This document shows positions 8,582 to 18,430 of a DNA stretch of 64,000 nt, piece by piece. The notes below the pieces were generated by a model that was not told the origin of the DNA, made no database searches, and worked only from the letters and a program-made list of their open reading frames with translations. Numbering within the stretch: the stretch's first letter is position 1; the number at the start of each line of letters is the position of its first letter. The position numbers and the translations under genes are program-made. Source of the DNA: Pseudomonas sp. Q1-7 (GTDB taxonomy: Bacteria > Pseudomonadota > Gammaproteobacteria > Pseudomonadales > Pseudomonadaceae); NCBI RefSeq assembly GCF_028010285.1, contig NZ_CP116304.1, positions 509,501 to 573,500 of the forward strand. The letters are read 5' to 3'.

Positions 8582-9967
8582 TCAGAAGCTCCCGAACAGG
8601 CTGCCCAGGGTGATCACCACCCCCAGCGCCATGAGCGGGAAGACCACCGTGTTCATGAAGATGAACCGATAGGAATCGCGGTGGGTCAGCTTGCAGATGG
8701 CCAGCAGCGAGATCACCGCGCCGTTGTGCGGCAGGGTGTCCATGCAGCCTGACGCCATCGCGGCGACCCGGTGCAGCAGTTCCGGGTTGATGCCGGCGAC
8801 GTTGGCCATTTCCAGGTACTGCGCGCCGAGGGTCTTGAGGGCGATGGACATGCCGCCCGAGGCCGAACCGGTGATGCCCGCGAGAATGTTCACCGCCACC
8901 GCCTCGGACACCAGCGGGTTGCCCGGCACGCTCAGCACCAGGTCGCGGATCACCACGAAGCCGGCCAGGGAAGCGATCACCGTGCCGTAACCCACCTCGG
9001 AGGCCGTGTTGAGGATCGGCAGCATGGAACCGAAGGTGCCGTCGTTGAGGCTCTGCCGCAGGTCGGTCCAGCGCTTCCAGTGCAGGCCGACGAGCAGCAG
9101 CACGGCACTGCCGAGGGCGATGATGATGGACCAGATACCGATGACCGACTTGGCGTCCTGCAGGCCGCCGAACTCCGGCTTGGCCAGGTAACTGGTGTCC
9201 AGGGACGGCAGCACCTGCTTGGCCATCACGAAGTTGAGGGCGATCACCAGCAGGATCGGCAGCAGGGCCAGCCAGAAACCGATGGCGGGAACGCCGGCCT
9301 GCTCCTGCGCATCGTCCTTGTGTACGCCGTAACCTTCGCCGGCGGCCATCAGCTTGCGTGCCTGGGCGGACAGCCACCAGCTGCCGAGGCCGAGCATCAT
9401 CAGGCCGCCGATCAGGCCGAGGATGGGCGCAGCGAAGGCGTCGGTGCCGAAGAAGGGGCTGGGGATGGCGTTCTGGATGGCCGGGGTGCCGGGCAGCGCG
9501 GTCATGGTGAAGGTGAAGGCGCCGAGGGCGATGGCGCCCGGCAGCAGGCGCTTGGGAATGCCCGCCTCGCGGAACAGCGCGGTGCCGATGGGGTAGACGG
9601 CGAAGGCCACCACGAACAGCGACACGCCGCCATAGGTGAGCAGGCCGCAGGCCAGCACGATGGCCAGGATGGCGCGCTCGCGGCCGAGCCGGGCGACGAT
9701 GCCATGGGCAATGGCGCGGGCCGAGCCGGAATCGTCCATCAACTTGCCGAAGATGGCGCCGAGCATGAACAGCGGGAAGAACTGGATCAGGTAGCCGCCC
9801 AGGGACTTCATGAAGACCTGGGTGTAGGTCGGCAGCATCAGCGCCGCGTCGCCGGCGAAGAGCACGGCCAACAGGGCCATCAGGGGAGCGAGGATCAGTA
9901 CGTTGATGCCTCGGTAAGCGAGGTACATCAGCAGAGCGAGCGAAATCAGGATACCTAGGGTGCCCAT
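8582..9967 (-). CDS. GntP-family permease
   Basis: A 461-residue, very hydrophobic integral membrane protein of the GntP/gluconate:H+ symporter family. It starts MGTLGILISLALLMYLAYRG and shows the conserved stretches ALACGLLTYGGVSLFVVAF-like, TALPGTPAIQNAIPS and SGCMDTLPHNGAVISLL. GntP members carry gluconate, hydroxybutyrate or other small carboxylates. Start 9967 is chosen because the transmembrane segment begins immediately and a purine-rich GAAGG stretch precedes it. A sigma54-type promoter lies about 60 bp upstream. The divergently placed activator gene is 345 bp away, and the permease is the first gene of the permease/CoA-transferase/porin set. Confidence 0.9.
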   Translation of the reverse strand: MGTLGILISLALLMYLAYRGINVLILAPLMALLAVLFAGDAALMLPTYTQVFMKSLGGYLIQFFPLFMLGAIFGKLMDDSGSARAIAHGIVARLGRERAILAIVLACGLLTYGGVSLFVVAFAVYPIGTALFREAGIPKRLLPGAIALGAFTFTMTALPGTPAIQNAIPSPFFGTDAFAAPILGLIGGLMMLGLGSWWLSAQARKLMAAGEGYGVHKDDAQEQAGVPAIGFWLALLPILLVIALNFVMAKQVLPSLDTSYLAKPEFGGLQDAKSVIGIWSIIIALGSAVLLLVGLHWKRWTDLRQSLNDGTFGSMLPILNTASEVGYGTVIASLAGFVVIRDLVLSVPGNPLVSEAVAVNILAGITGSASGGMSIALKTLGAQYLEMANVAGINPELLHRVAAMASGCMDTLPHNGAVISLLAICKLTHRDSYRFIFMNTVVFPLMALGVVITLGSLFGSF

Positions 9968-10026
9968 GGGGACTTCCTTCTTGTTGTTGTAATCCGCCGC
10001 GTCGAGGCGGCTTGTGGAACGGCTAG

Positions 10027-10042
10027 AGCGAAAGCCGTGCCA
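10027..10042 (-). promoter_or_regulatory. Sigma54 (-24/-12) promoter for the gntP operon
   Basis: On the minus strand the sequence reads TGGCACGGCTTTCGCT. It has the GG and GC dinucleotides separated by exactly ten bases and differs from the TGGCACG-N4-TTGC consensus at one -12 base. It lies about 60 bp before the gntP start, giving an untranslated leader of roughly 50 nt. Confidence 0.75.
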
Positions 10043-10109
10043 GGACGCGCCTTGGGTTGGCAAAAGGCTCTGGGGCGGGCATTGCCGGCCATTCAGGGGA
10101 TAAACCGGG

Positions 10110-10168
10110 TGTCCACATTTTTGGACAGTGTCCAGTTTTCTGGTCGGTGTGGAGTTGGAGTGTCCAGA
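10110..10168. promoter_or_regulatory. Palindromic upstream activator sites for the sigma54 regulator
   Basis: TGTCCACATTTTTGGACA (10110-10127) is a perfect TGTCCA-N6-TGGACA palindrome. A related imperfect site TGTCCAGTTTTCTGGTC follows at 10129, and a half-site TGTCCAGA at 10161. They lie about 70-140 bp upstream of the sigma54 promoter, where enhancer-type activators bind. The protein that binds them is inferred from proximity. Confidence 0.65.
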
Positions 10169-10198
10169 CGGTTAGACGATCAGAAAGCCTCGTTCGTA

Positions 10199-10288
10199 GG
10201 AGCGAATTCATTCGCGAAGGGTCGCGCAGCGGCCCCGGTCACATCCTGGGGCAGGTCTGTGACCTGCATTCGCGAATGAATTCGCTCC
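10199..10288. repeat. Inverted repeat with GCGAATGAATTCGC-type arms
   Basis: Twenty-base arms GGAGCGAATTCATTCGCGAA (10199) and TTCGCGAATGAATTCGCTCC (10269) are perfect reverse complements around a 50-bp spacer. The same arm sequence appears in each unit of the 175-bp array, so this is a dispersed repeat family of the genome. It lies just downstream of the sigma54 activator gene. Confidence 0.85.
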
Positions 10289-10311
10289 CACAGGTTTTTC
10301 CCGCAAGCCCC

Positions 10312-11772
<1,461 letters not shown>

Positions 11773-11888
11773 GGCAGGGCATCCGGTGGAAACATCAGGC
11801 GGCGATTATGGGGGTGTGCCGCAATGAACGCCTAGTCAGTGGGAATGTCGGTTACCAGGCCGATGATCTTTCCTGAAAGGAGCTTCAC

Positions 11889-12047
11889 ATGGACCTGATC
11901 CGCATCCTCATCGCCATCCTCCTGCCGCCGCTCGGCGTGTTCCTCCAGGTCGGGTTTGGTGGCGCCTTCTGGCTGAACATCCTGCTCACCCTGCTGGGCT
12001 ATATCCCCGGCATCGTCCACGCCGTGTACATCATCGCCAAACGGTAG
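11889..12047 (+). CDS. YqaE/Pmp3-family small membrane protein
   Basis: A 52-residue protein reading MDLIRILIAILLPPLGVFLQ, then a second hydrophobic segment ending GIVHAVYIIAKR. Two predicted membrane helices and the PPLGVFLQVGFG signature identify the YqaE/Pmp3 (UPF0057) family, linked in other organisms to membrane potential and stress. The ribosome-binding site AAAGGAG lies 8 bp before the ATG. It stands alone, divergent from the sigma54 activator gene. Confidence 0.9.
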   Translation: MDLIRILIAILLPPLGVFLQVGFGGAFWLNILLTLLGYIPGIVHAVYIIAKR

Positions 12048-12173
12048 AGCGCCCCAAAGAACAACGATTGATGGGTTTCGCAGGCTCGCGGAACGCCGCC
12101 CGACCCATCCTACAACTCAGCGTCTGTTCCGTAGGATGGCGTAGAGCGAAGCGAAACCCATCGATCCGGGGCA

Positions 12174-13022
12174 TCAATCCACCATCTTGATCAGCAGGAT
12201 ACCGGCCGTGACCACGCAGGCGGCGACGATGCGGCGGATGCCGAAGGGCTCCTTGAACACCAGGCTGGCGATGACCGCGGCGATGATCACGCTGCTCTCG
12301 CGCAAGGCCGCGACCTTGGCCACGTTGTCCAGGGTCATGGCGAACAGCACCAGGCCGTAGGCCACGCAGTAGTTGAAGCCGCCGAACAGCCCGATGCGCC
12401 AGTTGTCGCGAGCGAAGCGCAGCACCAGCGGGCCCCGGCGCATCCAGGCCAGCACCGGAATGGTCATGCTCTGCATCAGCGTCAGGTAGACCACGAACTG
12501 CAGCACACCGTCGGCGCGGCGCACGCCCTGGGCGTCGATCAGCGTGTAGAGCGCAACCCCGGCGCCGGCCAGCGCCGCGCAGCCCAGGGCCTTCAGCGCG
12601 TTCGATTCCAGGCGGGTGGAGAGCAGGCTGAGGATGCCCAGGGAAATCAGCACGATGCCCAGCAGCATGGCGCCGGACAGGTGCTCGCCGAACACCAGCC
12701 CCGCGCACAGCGCCACCAGCAGCGGCGGCAGGCCGCGCACCACCGGGTAGACCTGGCCGAAATCGCCGTAGTGATAGGCGCGGATCAGCAGCAGGCGGTA
12801 CAGGGTGTTCACCACCACCGAAAGACCGATCAGCCCCCACACCACCAGCGGCGGCGGGCTCACCAGCGGCAGCAGCGCAATGCTGAAGCAGAAGGCCACG
12901 CCGTCCACCAGCGCCATCGATGAGAGGCGGTCGCTGCCGGACTTGATCACCGCGTTCCAGCTGGCGTGCATCAGGGCGGACAGCAGGACCAGCAGGGTGG
13001 CGAGGTCGGTATCGCTGAACAA
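12174..13022 (-). CDS. EamA/DMT-family transporter, phosphonate-associated type
   Basis: A 282-residue membrane protein with about ten hydrophobic segments arranged as two EamA repeats (ALMHASWNAVIKSGSD in the first, VIIAAVIASLVFKEPFG in the second). Its length and sequence resemble the EamA-like membrane proteins (TIGR03340 type) that occur near phosphonate catabolism operons. It is divergent from a LysR gene with 116 bp between starts, which fits regulator-controlled transport. No phosphonate catabolic enzymes are visible in this window, so the substrate stays open. Confidence 0.82.
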   Translation of the reverse strand: MFSDTDLATLLVLLSALMHASWNAVIKSGSDRLSSMALVDGVAFCFSIALLPLVSPPPLVVWGLIGLSVVVNTLYRLLLIRAYHYGDFGQVYPVVRGLPPLLVALCAGLVFGEHLSGAMLLGIVLISLGILSLLSTRLESNALKALGCAALAGAGVALYTLIDAQGVRRADGVLQFVVYLTLMQSMTIPVLAWMRRGPLVLRFARDNWRIGLFGGFNYCVAYGLVLFAMTLDNVAKVAALRESSVIIAAVIASLVFKEPFGIRRIVAACVVTAGILLIKMVD

Positions 13023-13138
13023 GGGAAACTCCGGCGGAAGTGCGGCGGGATCAATGGAGCCTAGCCTGCGGTTTCATCTAATCATCATTCAAATCGTTTA
13101 TCGTTATCCGCCGGATAAGTCCTGCTGATGGAGTGGCC

Positions 13139-14014
13139 ATGAACCTGTTCCAGCTCCGTGCCTTCGACGCGGTGGTCCGCGAGGGCAGCTTCACCCGCGC
13201 CGCCGAGCGCCTGTGCATCAGCCAGCCGGCGGTGACCGGGCACATCAAGGCACTGGAAGAGCATTACCAGGTGCGCCTGCTGCGGCGTTCCGCGCGCCAG
13301 GTGGAGCCCACCGAACTGGGTCGCGACCTGGCTGCCATCAGCCACCAACTGTTCGCCCTGGCGGAACAGGCCGAAGACCTGCTGGACACCAGCCGCGCCC
13401 TGGCGTCCGGCCGCCTCGACCTTGCCGCCGACAGCCCGCACCTGGTCATGCCGCTGCTGGCGCGGATGCGTGAGCGTCATCCCGGCGTGGCCATCAACCT
13501 GCGCCTGGGCAACACCCAGGAAACCCTCGCCGCCCTCAACGGCGAGCGGGTGGACCTGGCGCTGGTCAGCGACCTGACCGAACGCCCCGGCCTGCGCCTG
13601 CAACCCATAGGCGAGGCGCGCCTGTGCCTGCTGCTGCCGGCGGGCCATCCGTGGATCGGTACGCGCGAGGAAGTCGCGCTGCACGCGCTGCGCGGCGAAG
13701 TGCTGCTGCAACGCGAGCCCGCCTCCCTGACCCGGCGCACCTTCGAGAAGGCCTGCAGCGAACAGGGCCTGGAACTGCGCGCGGCGCTGGAGCTGAACAG
13801 CCGCGAAGCGGTGATTGAAGCTGTCGCCGCCGGGCTGGGGCTGAGCATCCTCTACTCGCTGGAGGTACCGCGCGACCCCAGGGTGGCGGCCTTGCCGCTG
13901 AAGGGCGAAGGACTGGTGAGCCGGCACTACCTCGCGTGCCTGGAGAGCTACGCGGAGCTGCGGGTGGTGAAGGCATTCTTCGAGTTGGCCGGCGACCCCC
14001 CCGCCACGCCCTGA
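13139..14014 (+). CDS. LysR-family regulator, aminoethylphosphonate-associated type
   Basis: A 291-residue LTTR. The N-terminal HTH reads MNLFQLRAFDAVVREGSFTR, with ISQPAVTGHIKALEEHYQV as the recognition region, and a co-inducer domain follows. It resembles the LysR regulators (TIGR03339 type) tied to 2-aminoethylphosphonate use, and its divergent partner matches the membrane protein of the same setting. ATG 13139 is taken; an in-frame GTG lies two codons earlier. The family assignment rests on recognition, not on an alignment. Confidence 0.85.
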   Translation: MNLFQLRAFDAVVREGSFTRAAERLCISQPAVTGHIKALEEHYQVRLLRRSARQVEPTELGRDLAAISHQLFALAEQAEDLLDTSRALASGRLDLAADSPHLVMPLLARMRERHPGVAINLRLGNTQETLAALNGERVDLALVSDLTERPGLRLQPIGEARLCLLLPAGHPWIGTREEVALHALRGEVLLQREPASLTRRTFEKACSEQGLELRAALELNSREAVIEAVAAGLGLSILYSLEVPRDPRVAALPLKGEGLVSRHYLACLESYAELRVVKAFFELAGDPPATP

Positions 14015-14162
14015 ATACGTAAGGTGGATGACGCTTCTCCCTCCACCCTCGGCGCCATGCCGGTGAAGCGGGGCCCGCACTCACCGCCGCTCCTGGATTC
14101 CATTCGGGCCACGATCCGGCCGGCTGCGCCGAGAGGCCCCTTTCTTGGGGGCCAAGAGCAAG

Positions 14163-14183
14163 TCCACGTTCTACGAACGTGGA
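14163..14183. terminator. Perfect hairpin downstream of the BRO gene
   Basis: TCCACGTTC and GAACGTGGA flank the three bases TAC. The stem lies 25 bp beyond the stop codon of the minus-strand BRO gene. There is no T-tract on the minus side, so the terminator role is tentative. Confidence 0.45.
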
Positions 14184-14208
14184 TGTTTACTCGTGCAGGA
14201 ACAACGGG

Positions 14209-14667
14209 CTACGGCGTCTTGCCCTCGAACAACTCCGCCACGTCGGCTACCCGCACCCACTGCCGCCCCTGCCACTCCATCAGGCTGTACTCCTTGCCCC
14301 GCCATTCCACCCGACGCTGCCGGGGCAGGTGAGGGCTGGCCGCCGAGCGCAGGGCAGGCACCACTTCGCCGGTGAACCACTGGCGAAGGCCTCGATTCTC
14401 CGGGTGGTAGAAGTTCACCTTGAGCAGCTCGCAAACGGCGCTTTCGCTGATCAGCAGCTCCCACTCCACGTCGCCCTGGTGATTCTCCAGACGCTCCCGG
14501 CGCCATTGGTCCGGGTCCAGCTTGCGGGGCAGGTGTTCATCGAAATGGCGGTTGGTCAACGGACCCAGGTCGCGGGCCACCACCCAGACCTGATCGTCGA
14601 TCAGCAGGGCGCGAAACGCACGGTGGTGGCGGTGGAAAACGCTGGGAACGTAATAGTCGTGGGACAT
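14209..14667 (-). CDS. BRO/antirepressor N-terminal domain protein
   Basis: A 152-residue protein containing a BRO-N (Ant-type) fold: FRALLIDDQVWVVARDLGPL, then WELLISESAVCELLKVNFYH and LRQWFTGEVVPALRS. This domain occurs in phage antirepressors and DNA-binding proteins. ATG 14667 follows a clear AAGGAG. It is preceded by a structured RNA element of the kind expected upstream of phage ant genes. It lies 0.95 kb outside the genomic island and may be a domesticated phage remnant. Function in this host is unknown. Confidence 0.8.
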   Translation of the reverse strand: MSHDYYVPSVFHRHHRAFRALLIDDQVWVVARDLGPLTNRHFDEHLPRKLDPDQWRRERLENHQGDVEWELLISESAVCELLKVNFYHPENRGLRQWFTGEVVPALRSAASPHLPRQRRVEWRGKEYSLMEWQGRQWVRVADVAELFEGKTP

Positions 14668-14691
14668 GTGCAGACTCCTTCCTGGTAAGGG

Positions 14692-14800
14692 GAGCCGCCA
14701 CCGGATCCTTGTTGCGTGAGGGTGGCGGACCGTACGAGGTGTGGAATGCCGGCACAAAGTTAAACCGGAGGGCTTGCGCCCGCCTCGCACGGTCCGCCAT
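14692..14800 (-). ncRNA. C4-antisense-RNA-like structured element upstream of the BRO gene (copy 1)
   Basis: Two mutually exclusive stems are visible: GCCGCCACC (14694) with GGTGGCGG (14721), and GGCGGACCGT (14724) with ACGGTCCGCC (14789). Inside is a GGGC-TTGC-GCCC hairpin. On the minus strand the element ends 25 nt before the BRO start codon. The P1/P7 c4 RNA likewise lies upstream of an antirepressor gene and is read on the same strand. A second copy with compensating base changes is at 37343-37449. Naming it C4 is from architecture and recollection of the motif; a covariance search would settle it. Confidence 0.55.
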
Positions 14801-15073
14801 AGACCGCCAGGATTGTCGAATGAAACGTCCATTCGCTGACCCTGCTTATGGCGTATGTGTCTCAACTTTGTGCTCGGGATTCCACTCCCGGCCGCAGCCG
14901 GAGCTGCGACGGGGGGAGACGCTACAGACGAGCCTTGTAGGCCGGCAATGACGAGCCGGAGTAGGAGTTTTCGGAAGAAGCATGACGCGGAATCCCCCGC
15001 ATCCGATGCTAAGATCGCCACCCGCTATGTATGGATGTATATAGCGATCAGCCATGAAACCAAGGAGACAGAC

Positions 15074-15571
15074 ATGTTGTACGTGGTGATGCTGGGCGGC
15101 CGACACCCCCGCGCCAAGATCGAGGTGCACGACGTGGTATTCGCCATCGCCGACACGCTCGAAGGCACCTACCCGCAACTGCGCGAAGGCTGGTTCGGCG
15201 CCCCGGCGGGCCTGCACATCGACGCCTGGATGGCCGTCGACGGCGTGGCAGGCTACCGCGTGACCTTCACCGACCAGGCCCCCGCCGGCGGCGACCCGCG
15301 TCTGTTCTTCATCAACCTCGGCGGCTACGAAACCGGCGTTTTCGGCGAAGCCCACAGCTACCTGCTGGTCGTCGCCCGCGACAAGGCCGACGCCAAGGCC
15401 CAAGGCAAACGCCAACTCGCCGAACTCGCCTGGGCCAAACCCCACACCGACAACCTCCACGACGTGGACGACTGCATCCCGCTGGACTGCGTGGCAGGGC
15501 GCTACATACACCTGATCGAAGGCGAGAACGCCGGAGTCGCGTGCGGCAGCGATTACATCGTGCTGTCGTGA
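15074..15571 (+). CDS. DUF1543 family protein
   Basis: A 165-residue cytosolic protein starting MLYVVMLGGRHPRAKIEVHD and carrying FFINLGGYETGVFGEAHSY, typical of DUF1543. AAGGAGA lies about 6 bp before the ATG. The biochemical role of the family is not known. It is the last chromosomal gene before the island boundary, and its 3' end shares a hairpin with the original tRNA terminator. Confidence 0.8.
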   Translation: MLYVVMLGGRHPRAKIEVHDVVFAIADTLEGTYPQLREGWFGAPAGLHIDAWMAVDGVAGYRVTFTDQAPAGGDPRLFFINLGGYETGVFGEAHSYLLVVARDKADAKAQGKRQLAELAWAKPHTDNLHDVDDCIPLDCVAGRYIHLIEGENAGVACGSDYIVLS

Positions 15572-15589
15572 ACAACGGCCCGGAAACGC

Positions 15590-15614
15590 AAAAGCCGCGC
15601 ACTGCGCGGCTTTT
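15590..15614. terminator. Bidirectional terminator (original terminator of the tRNA, now at the left island end)
   Basis: AAAAGCCGCGCA and TGCGCGGCTTTT face each other around one base, with A and T runs on both sides. It serves the DUF1543 gene on the plus strand. It lies 4 bp beyond the CCA-end copy of the tRNA on the minus strand, which is the terminator position before the island integrated. Confidence 0.85.
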
Positions 15615-15618
15615 GATT

Positions 15619-15664
15619 TGGTGGGCCCACACGGACTCGAACCGTGGGCCACAGGATTATGAGT
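15619..15664. repeat. attL: 3' end copy of tRNA(CAU)
   Basis: The segment matches 40914-40959 over 46 bp with two mismatches (15648 and 15652). The first 29 bp (TGGTGGGCCCACACGGACTC and the following nine) are identical. It covers the CCA end, acceptor strand, T arm and part of the anticodon arm, but no 5' half, so it is not a functional tRNA. Confidence 0.93.
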
Positions 15665-15889
15665 TGCCTCGAAACGCTGCAAGCCCAGTAAAACCGTGAG
15701 TAGCTCAGTGCAAGTAAAATAAGCTGAAGGCAGCGTCGTTACTGGGATTGAGCGAAATTTTGCAAAAGCGATAGAAGCTAGGCACTGTACCGCCAGTGTA
15801 CTGTTTTTTGTACCGTGAAACGGTCAGGTGCTAGGCGTCTCATACCGTTGACCGACTGGCGGGTGTGGCCTCAAATCTGTGGCTAATCC

Positions 15890-18430
15890 TTAACCCAGAA
15901 ATGGGTCATGGAAGCGATACGCCCGGCCACGCTCATTGACTGGAGCTAGAAGCGCCAGTGCCGCGTGGTCGCTAATGCCTTGATTACGCAAAGCTACGTA
16001 TAGCTGGTAGAACTCACCGTTCAAGTCCCCCGCGAAAATACCGGGATCGTCCGAACCGAGAGAAACCATAATTTCTGGATCTCCTTCTTGCACAAAGCCC
16101 GGCGCTCGCATCCAGCGCAGAGAGTGATGCTCGCTAAAGCTGTTGTACTGACTGATGCGGACATTGCTCGATGGCAGTGTTTCGATGATCACGTTTCGGC
16201 GAGCGACCTCATGCATTAAGGCCTGCTGGAGATGCAGATAGGTGGCTTCATCGAAGTAGGCTGCGTCAACGCTCTGCAGTGCCTCACTGCGCTCCCACAG
16301 TTCTCGGTCGCTAACCCATTCCCACAGCAGCTTTAAGTGTTGAGGGCTGCGGCGTTTCGCATCCAAAACCCTTTGTGCTTCACTCTGCCAGAGGTCACTC
16401 AACGGAGTTATGTCAGCTGACCAGTCCGTTTCTAAGGCAGCTTGTACAAAACGGATGTTTAGATGCCTTAGCGCCATGGCGGCGTCTAGTGAGGTACAGC
16501 TGATATCTCGGCGGAACACCTCGCCGGCGCACTTGGCCAAATCGTCTGCCACGCGAGCGGTTGTGGCCGCTGCGCAAGGCACGGTACGCAGCAGACGCCA
16601 AGCGGCCAGCAAATCCAGCATCCACTCGCCTTTTTTGACCACCAACTGTCCCGGCATACGCTCCAGCCAAAGCCGGGGAGAAATACCCATCGCAGTGCCG
16701 TGGCCGATGCGGTCACCATCACGAAGGTCAAGAAGCTCCAGTGCGTCATACATGGTTCTCAGCCCACTCAAAAGGTGCGCAAAATCCTCGCCTGCATGAT
16801 AAGTGCGGTGAGTTAGGCCAGCCCGATTGCACACGCGATAGCAACTGGCAAATATCTCCGGAGGTGCGTGCAGCTCATTCGCGGCGGCGTCTATTCCACG
16901 CACCCAGGTCCGCAGGCGTGGCCAACGAGCGAGGCATTCAAGCAACACATTAGCTGCAAGCTCCAGTTCCTGACGTTGCTTATAAAAGCGGTACGGACCT
17001 GCCTTCCGACCAGGCGCCCAAGATTTTTTGATGAAATGTACAACCAGAGCAAGACGGTGATGCGACCGATCAAGGGGGGACGTTTTACGAAAATGTTCTT
17101 CCAGTTTTTCCAACAGCTCACCAAGCTTGTGAGGCACTAGATTTTCGCTATGACCCTGCGGGTCTTGATTGTGTAGGTAACGCCAGTAGCCGCCCAGAAC
17201 AGCTTTGAGCAATTGGTAATTCTTGCGCAATGTGTCTTTAGGAGAGAGTCGTCCTTCCAAGTAGGTAGTGCGGCTTACATTCTGCGCTCTGCCATGTATC
17301 GCCCAAAATCGAGGCAGGTAGTCTTCCTCTGCGGGGTCTCGCAACTTGTTGTAAGTAAATTTCTGAAATTGATCGAAGCCAAATTGCTCCTCGCTTTGTA
17401 CCAGAAGGCGGTAATGTTGGTTCTGGAGCATTAGATAAGTATGGAACATGCGCTCAAGAGCCACGCTGGGTTGACTCTTGAGTTTTAGTAAAAGCTGTTG
17501 CATCCAATACAACTCACTCGCCGTGCAGCTTTGTACGGAGAGCTGCAAGTGCGCCGACGCTGGGAGCGGGACATCCCTCTGCAAGCTCTCGTCTTCCATC
17601 AGTTCGGAGAGATCGTGGGGCAGTTGGACATCGGCGTTGAGTGTGTCGGTCGCTGCCGCAACCAGCCACTTTCTCAAGCGGCCTGCCGCCACTAGTTGAC
17701 GGTGCAACTCAGCAGGTGAGAGGTCCGGGTTGATCGATCGCGCCAACTCGCGCACTGCTGTGGCGTCGGCGGCGTTGGGGGTGTGCCACTTTAGGCTGAA
17801 GTCCTTTGTTTCTTGCTTAGGCGCGCGAAGGGCGCGCAGCCAGCAATTCTCCGCATGGGTGCTGCCGTTGAGATGCAAGTGCGTTTCGTGCAGCCCTTCA
17901 CGCCCTAAGTAATCTTCTACTAAGGGGTCGTATGGGCTAACGACAGACAAATTCTTGCTGGCCCAAGTTTGCGGGGGTTCCCAAGGCCATTGTGTGTGCT
18001 TCTCAGTTGTTCCCCTCGCAGGCGGCTGCGCCAAGAGCTGTGCCGCCGCCAGCAAGGGGAGCCCCGAAATACGACTTACGACGCTTTGCTGCCAAGCACC
18101 GAATTTCTGTTGCTTTACATGCAAGCTCCAGTGCCTTTGTTCTAAAAACTCATCGGCCATTGCCTGCAGCGCACCTAAAAGCAGCCCTGTGCTGCCTCTG
18201 TTCGTCGACTGCTGTGCCAGCAGATGCCAGCTATGTCCAAACACGTGATCCGGCAGGCGTGCCGACCAGGGCAGATACCCCAGATAGACCGCCTCACGTA
18301 GGTCGATCAAGTTCAGGTGCTGGTTAAACGGCTTACGCCGCACCAACGCAAGTACTTTGTAACTGGAGAGGAACGTCGTGCCTATCTGAGCAATAACCGA
18401 GGCAGGCTGTTCATGTGTGTCGTTCTTCAA
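15890..18430 (-). CDS. rdrB: RdrB, adenosine-deaminase-like effector of a RADAR defence system
   Basis: An 846-residue divergent adenosine deaminase. The zinc site HxHxNG is HLHLNG at 184-189. YHAGED at 544-549 supplies a His and the catalytic Glu, RIGHG lies at 574-578, and SDDPG at 793-797 gives the last metal ligand. Ordinary adenosine deaminases are about 340 residues; the large insertions are typical of RdrB. In RADAR, RdrA and RdrB deaminate adenosine (RNA and/or nucleotides) to inosine on phage infection. The gene starts with TTG and overlaps the stop codon of rdrA by 4 bp (TTGA), so the two are translationally coupled. The role is inferred from the pairing and motifs. Confidence 0.88.
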   Translation of the reverse strand: MKNDTHEQPASVIAQIGTTFLSSYKVLALVRRKPFNQHLNLIDLREAVYLGYLPWSARLPDHVFGHSWHLLAQQSTNRGSTGLLLGALQAMADEFLEQRHWSLHVKQQKFGAWQQSVVSRISGLPLLAAAQLLAQPPARGTTEKHTQWPWEPPQTWASKNLSVVSPYDPLVEDYLGREGLHETHLHLNGSTHAENCWLRALRAPKQETKDFSLKWHTPNAADATAVRELARSINPDLSPAELHRQLVAAGRLRKWLVAAATDTLNADVQLPHDLSELMEDESLQRDVPLPASAHLQLSVQSCTASELYWMQQLLLKLKSQPSVALERMFHTYLMLQNQHYRLLVQSEEQFGFDQFQKFTYNKLRDPAEEDYLPRFWAIHGRAQNVSRTTYLEGRLSPKDTLRKNYQLLKAVLGGYWRYLHNQDPQGHSENLVPHKLGELLEKLEEHFRKTSPLDRSHHRLALVVHFIKKSWAPGRKAGPYRFYKQRQELELAANVLLECLARWPRLRTWVRGIDAAANELHAPPEIFASCYRVCNRAGLTHRTYHAGEDFAHLLSGLRTMYDALELLDLRDGDRIGHGTAMGISPRLWLERMPGQLVVKKGEWMLDLLAAWRLLRTVPCAAATTARVADDLAKCAGEVFRRDISCTSLDAAMALRHLNIRFVQAALETDWSADITPLSDLWQSEAQRVLDAKRRSPQHLKLLWEWVSDRELWERSEALQSVDAAYFDEATYLHLQQALMHEVARRNVIIETLPSSNVRISQYNSFSEHHSLRWMRAPGFVQEGDPEIMVSLGSDDPGIFAGDLNGEFYQLYVALRNQGISDHAALALLAPVNERGRAYRFHDPFLG

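Noticed and set aside
6753-8672. Plus-strand frame of 639 codons opposite the CoA-transferase
   Set aside because: Shadow of a well-supported gene; rich in His, Gln, Ala and Gly with no domain.
15619-15700. Second tRNA gene
   Set aside because: Only the 3' half matches; the sequence diverges in the anticodon arm and lacks D arm and 5' acceptor strand. It is the attL copy.
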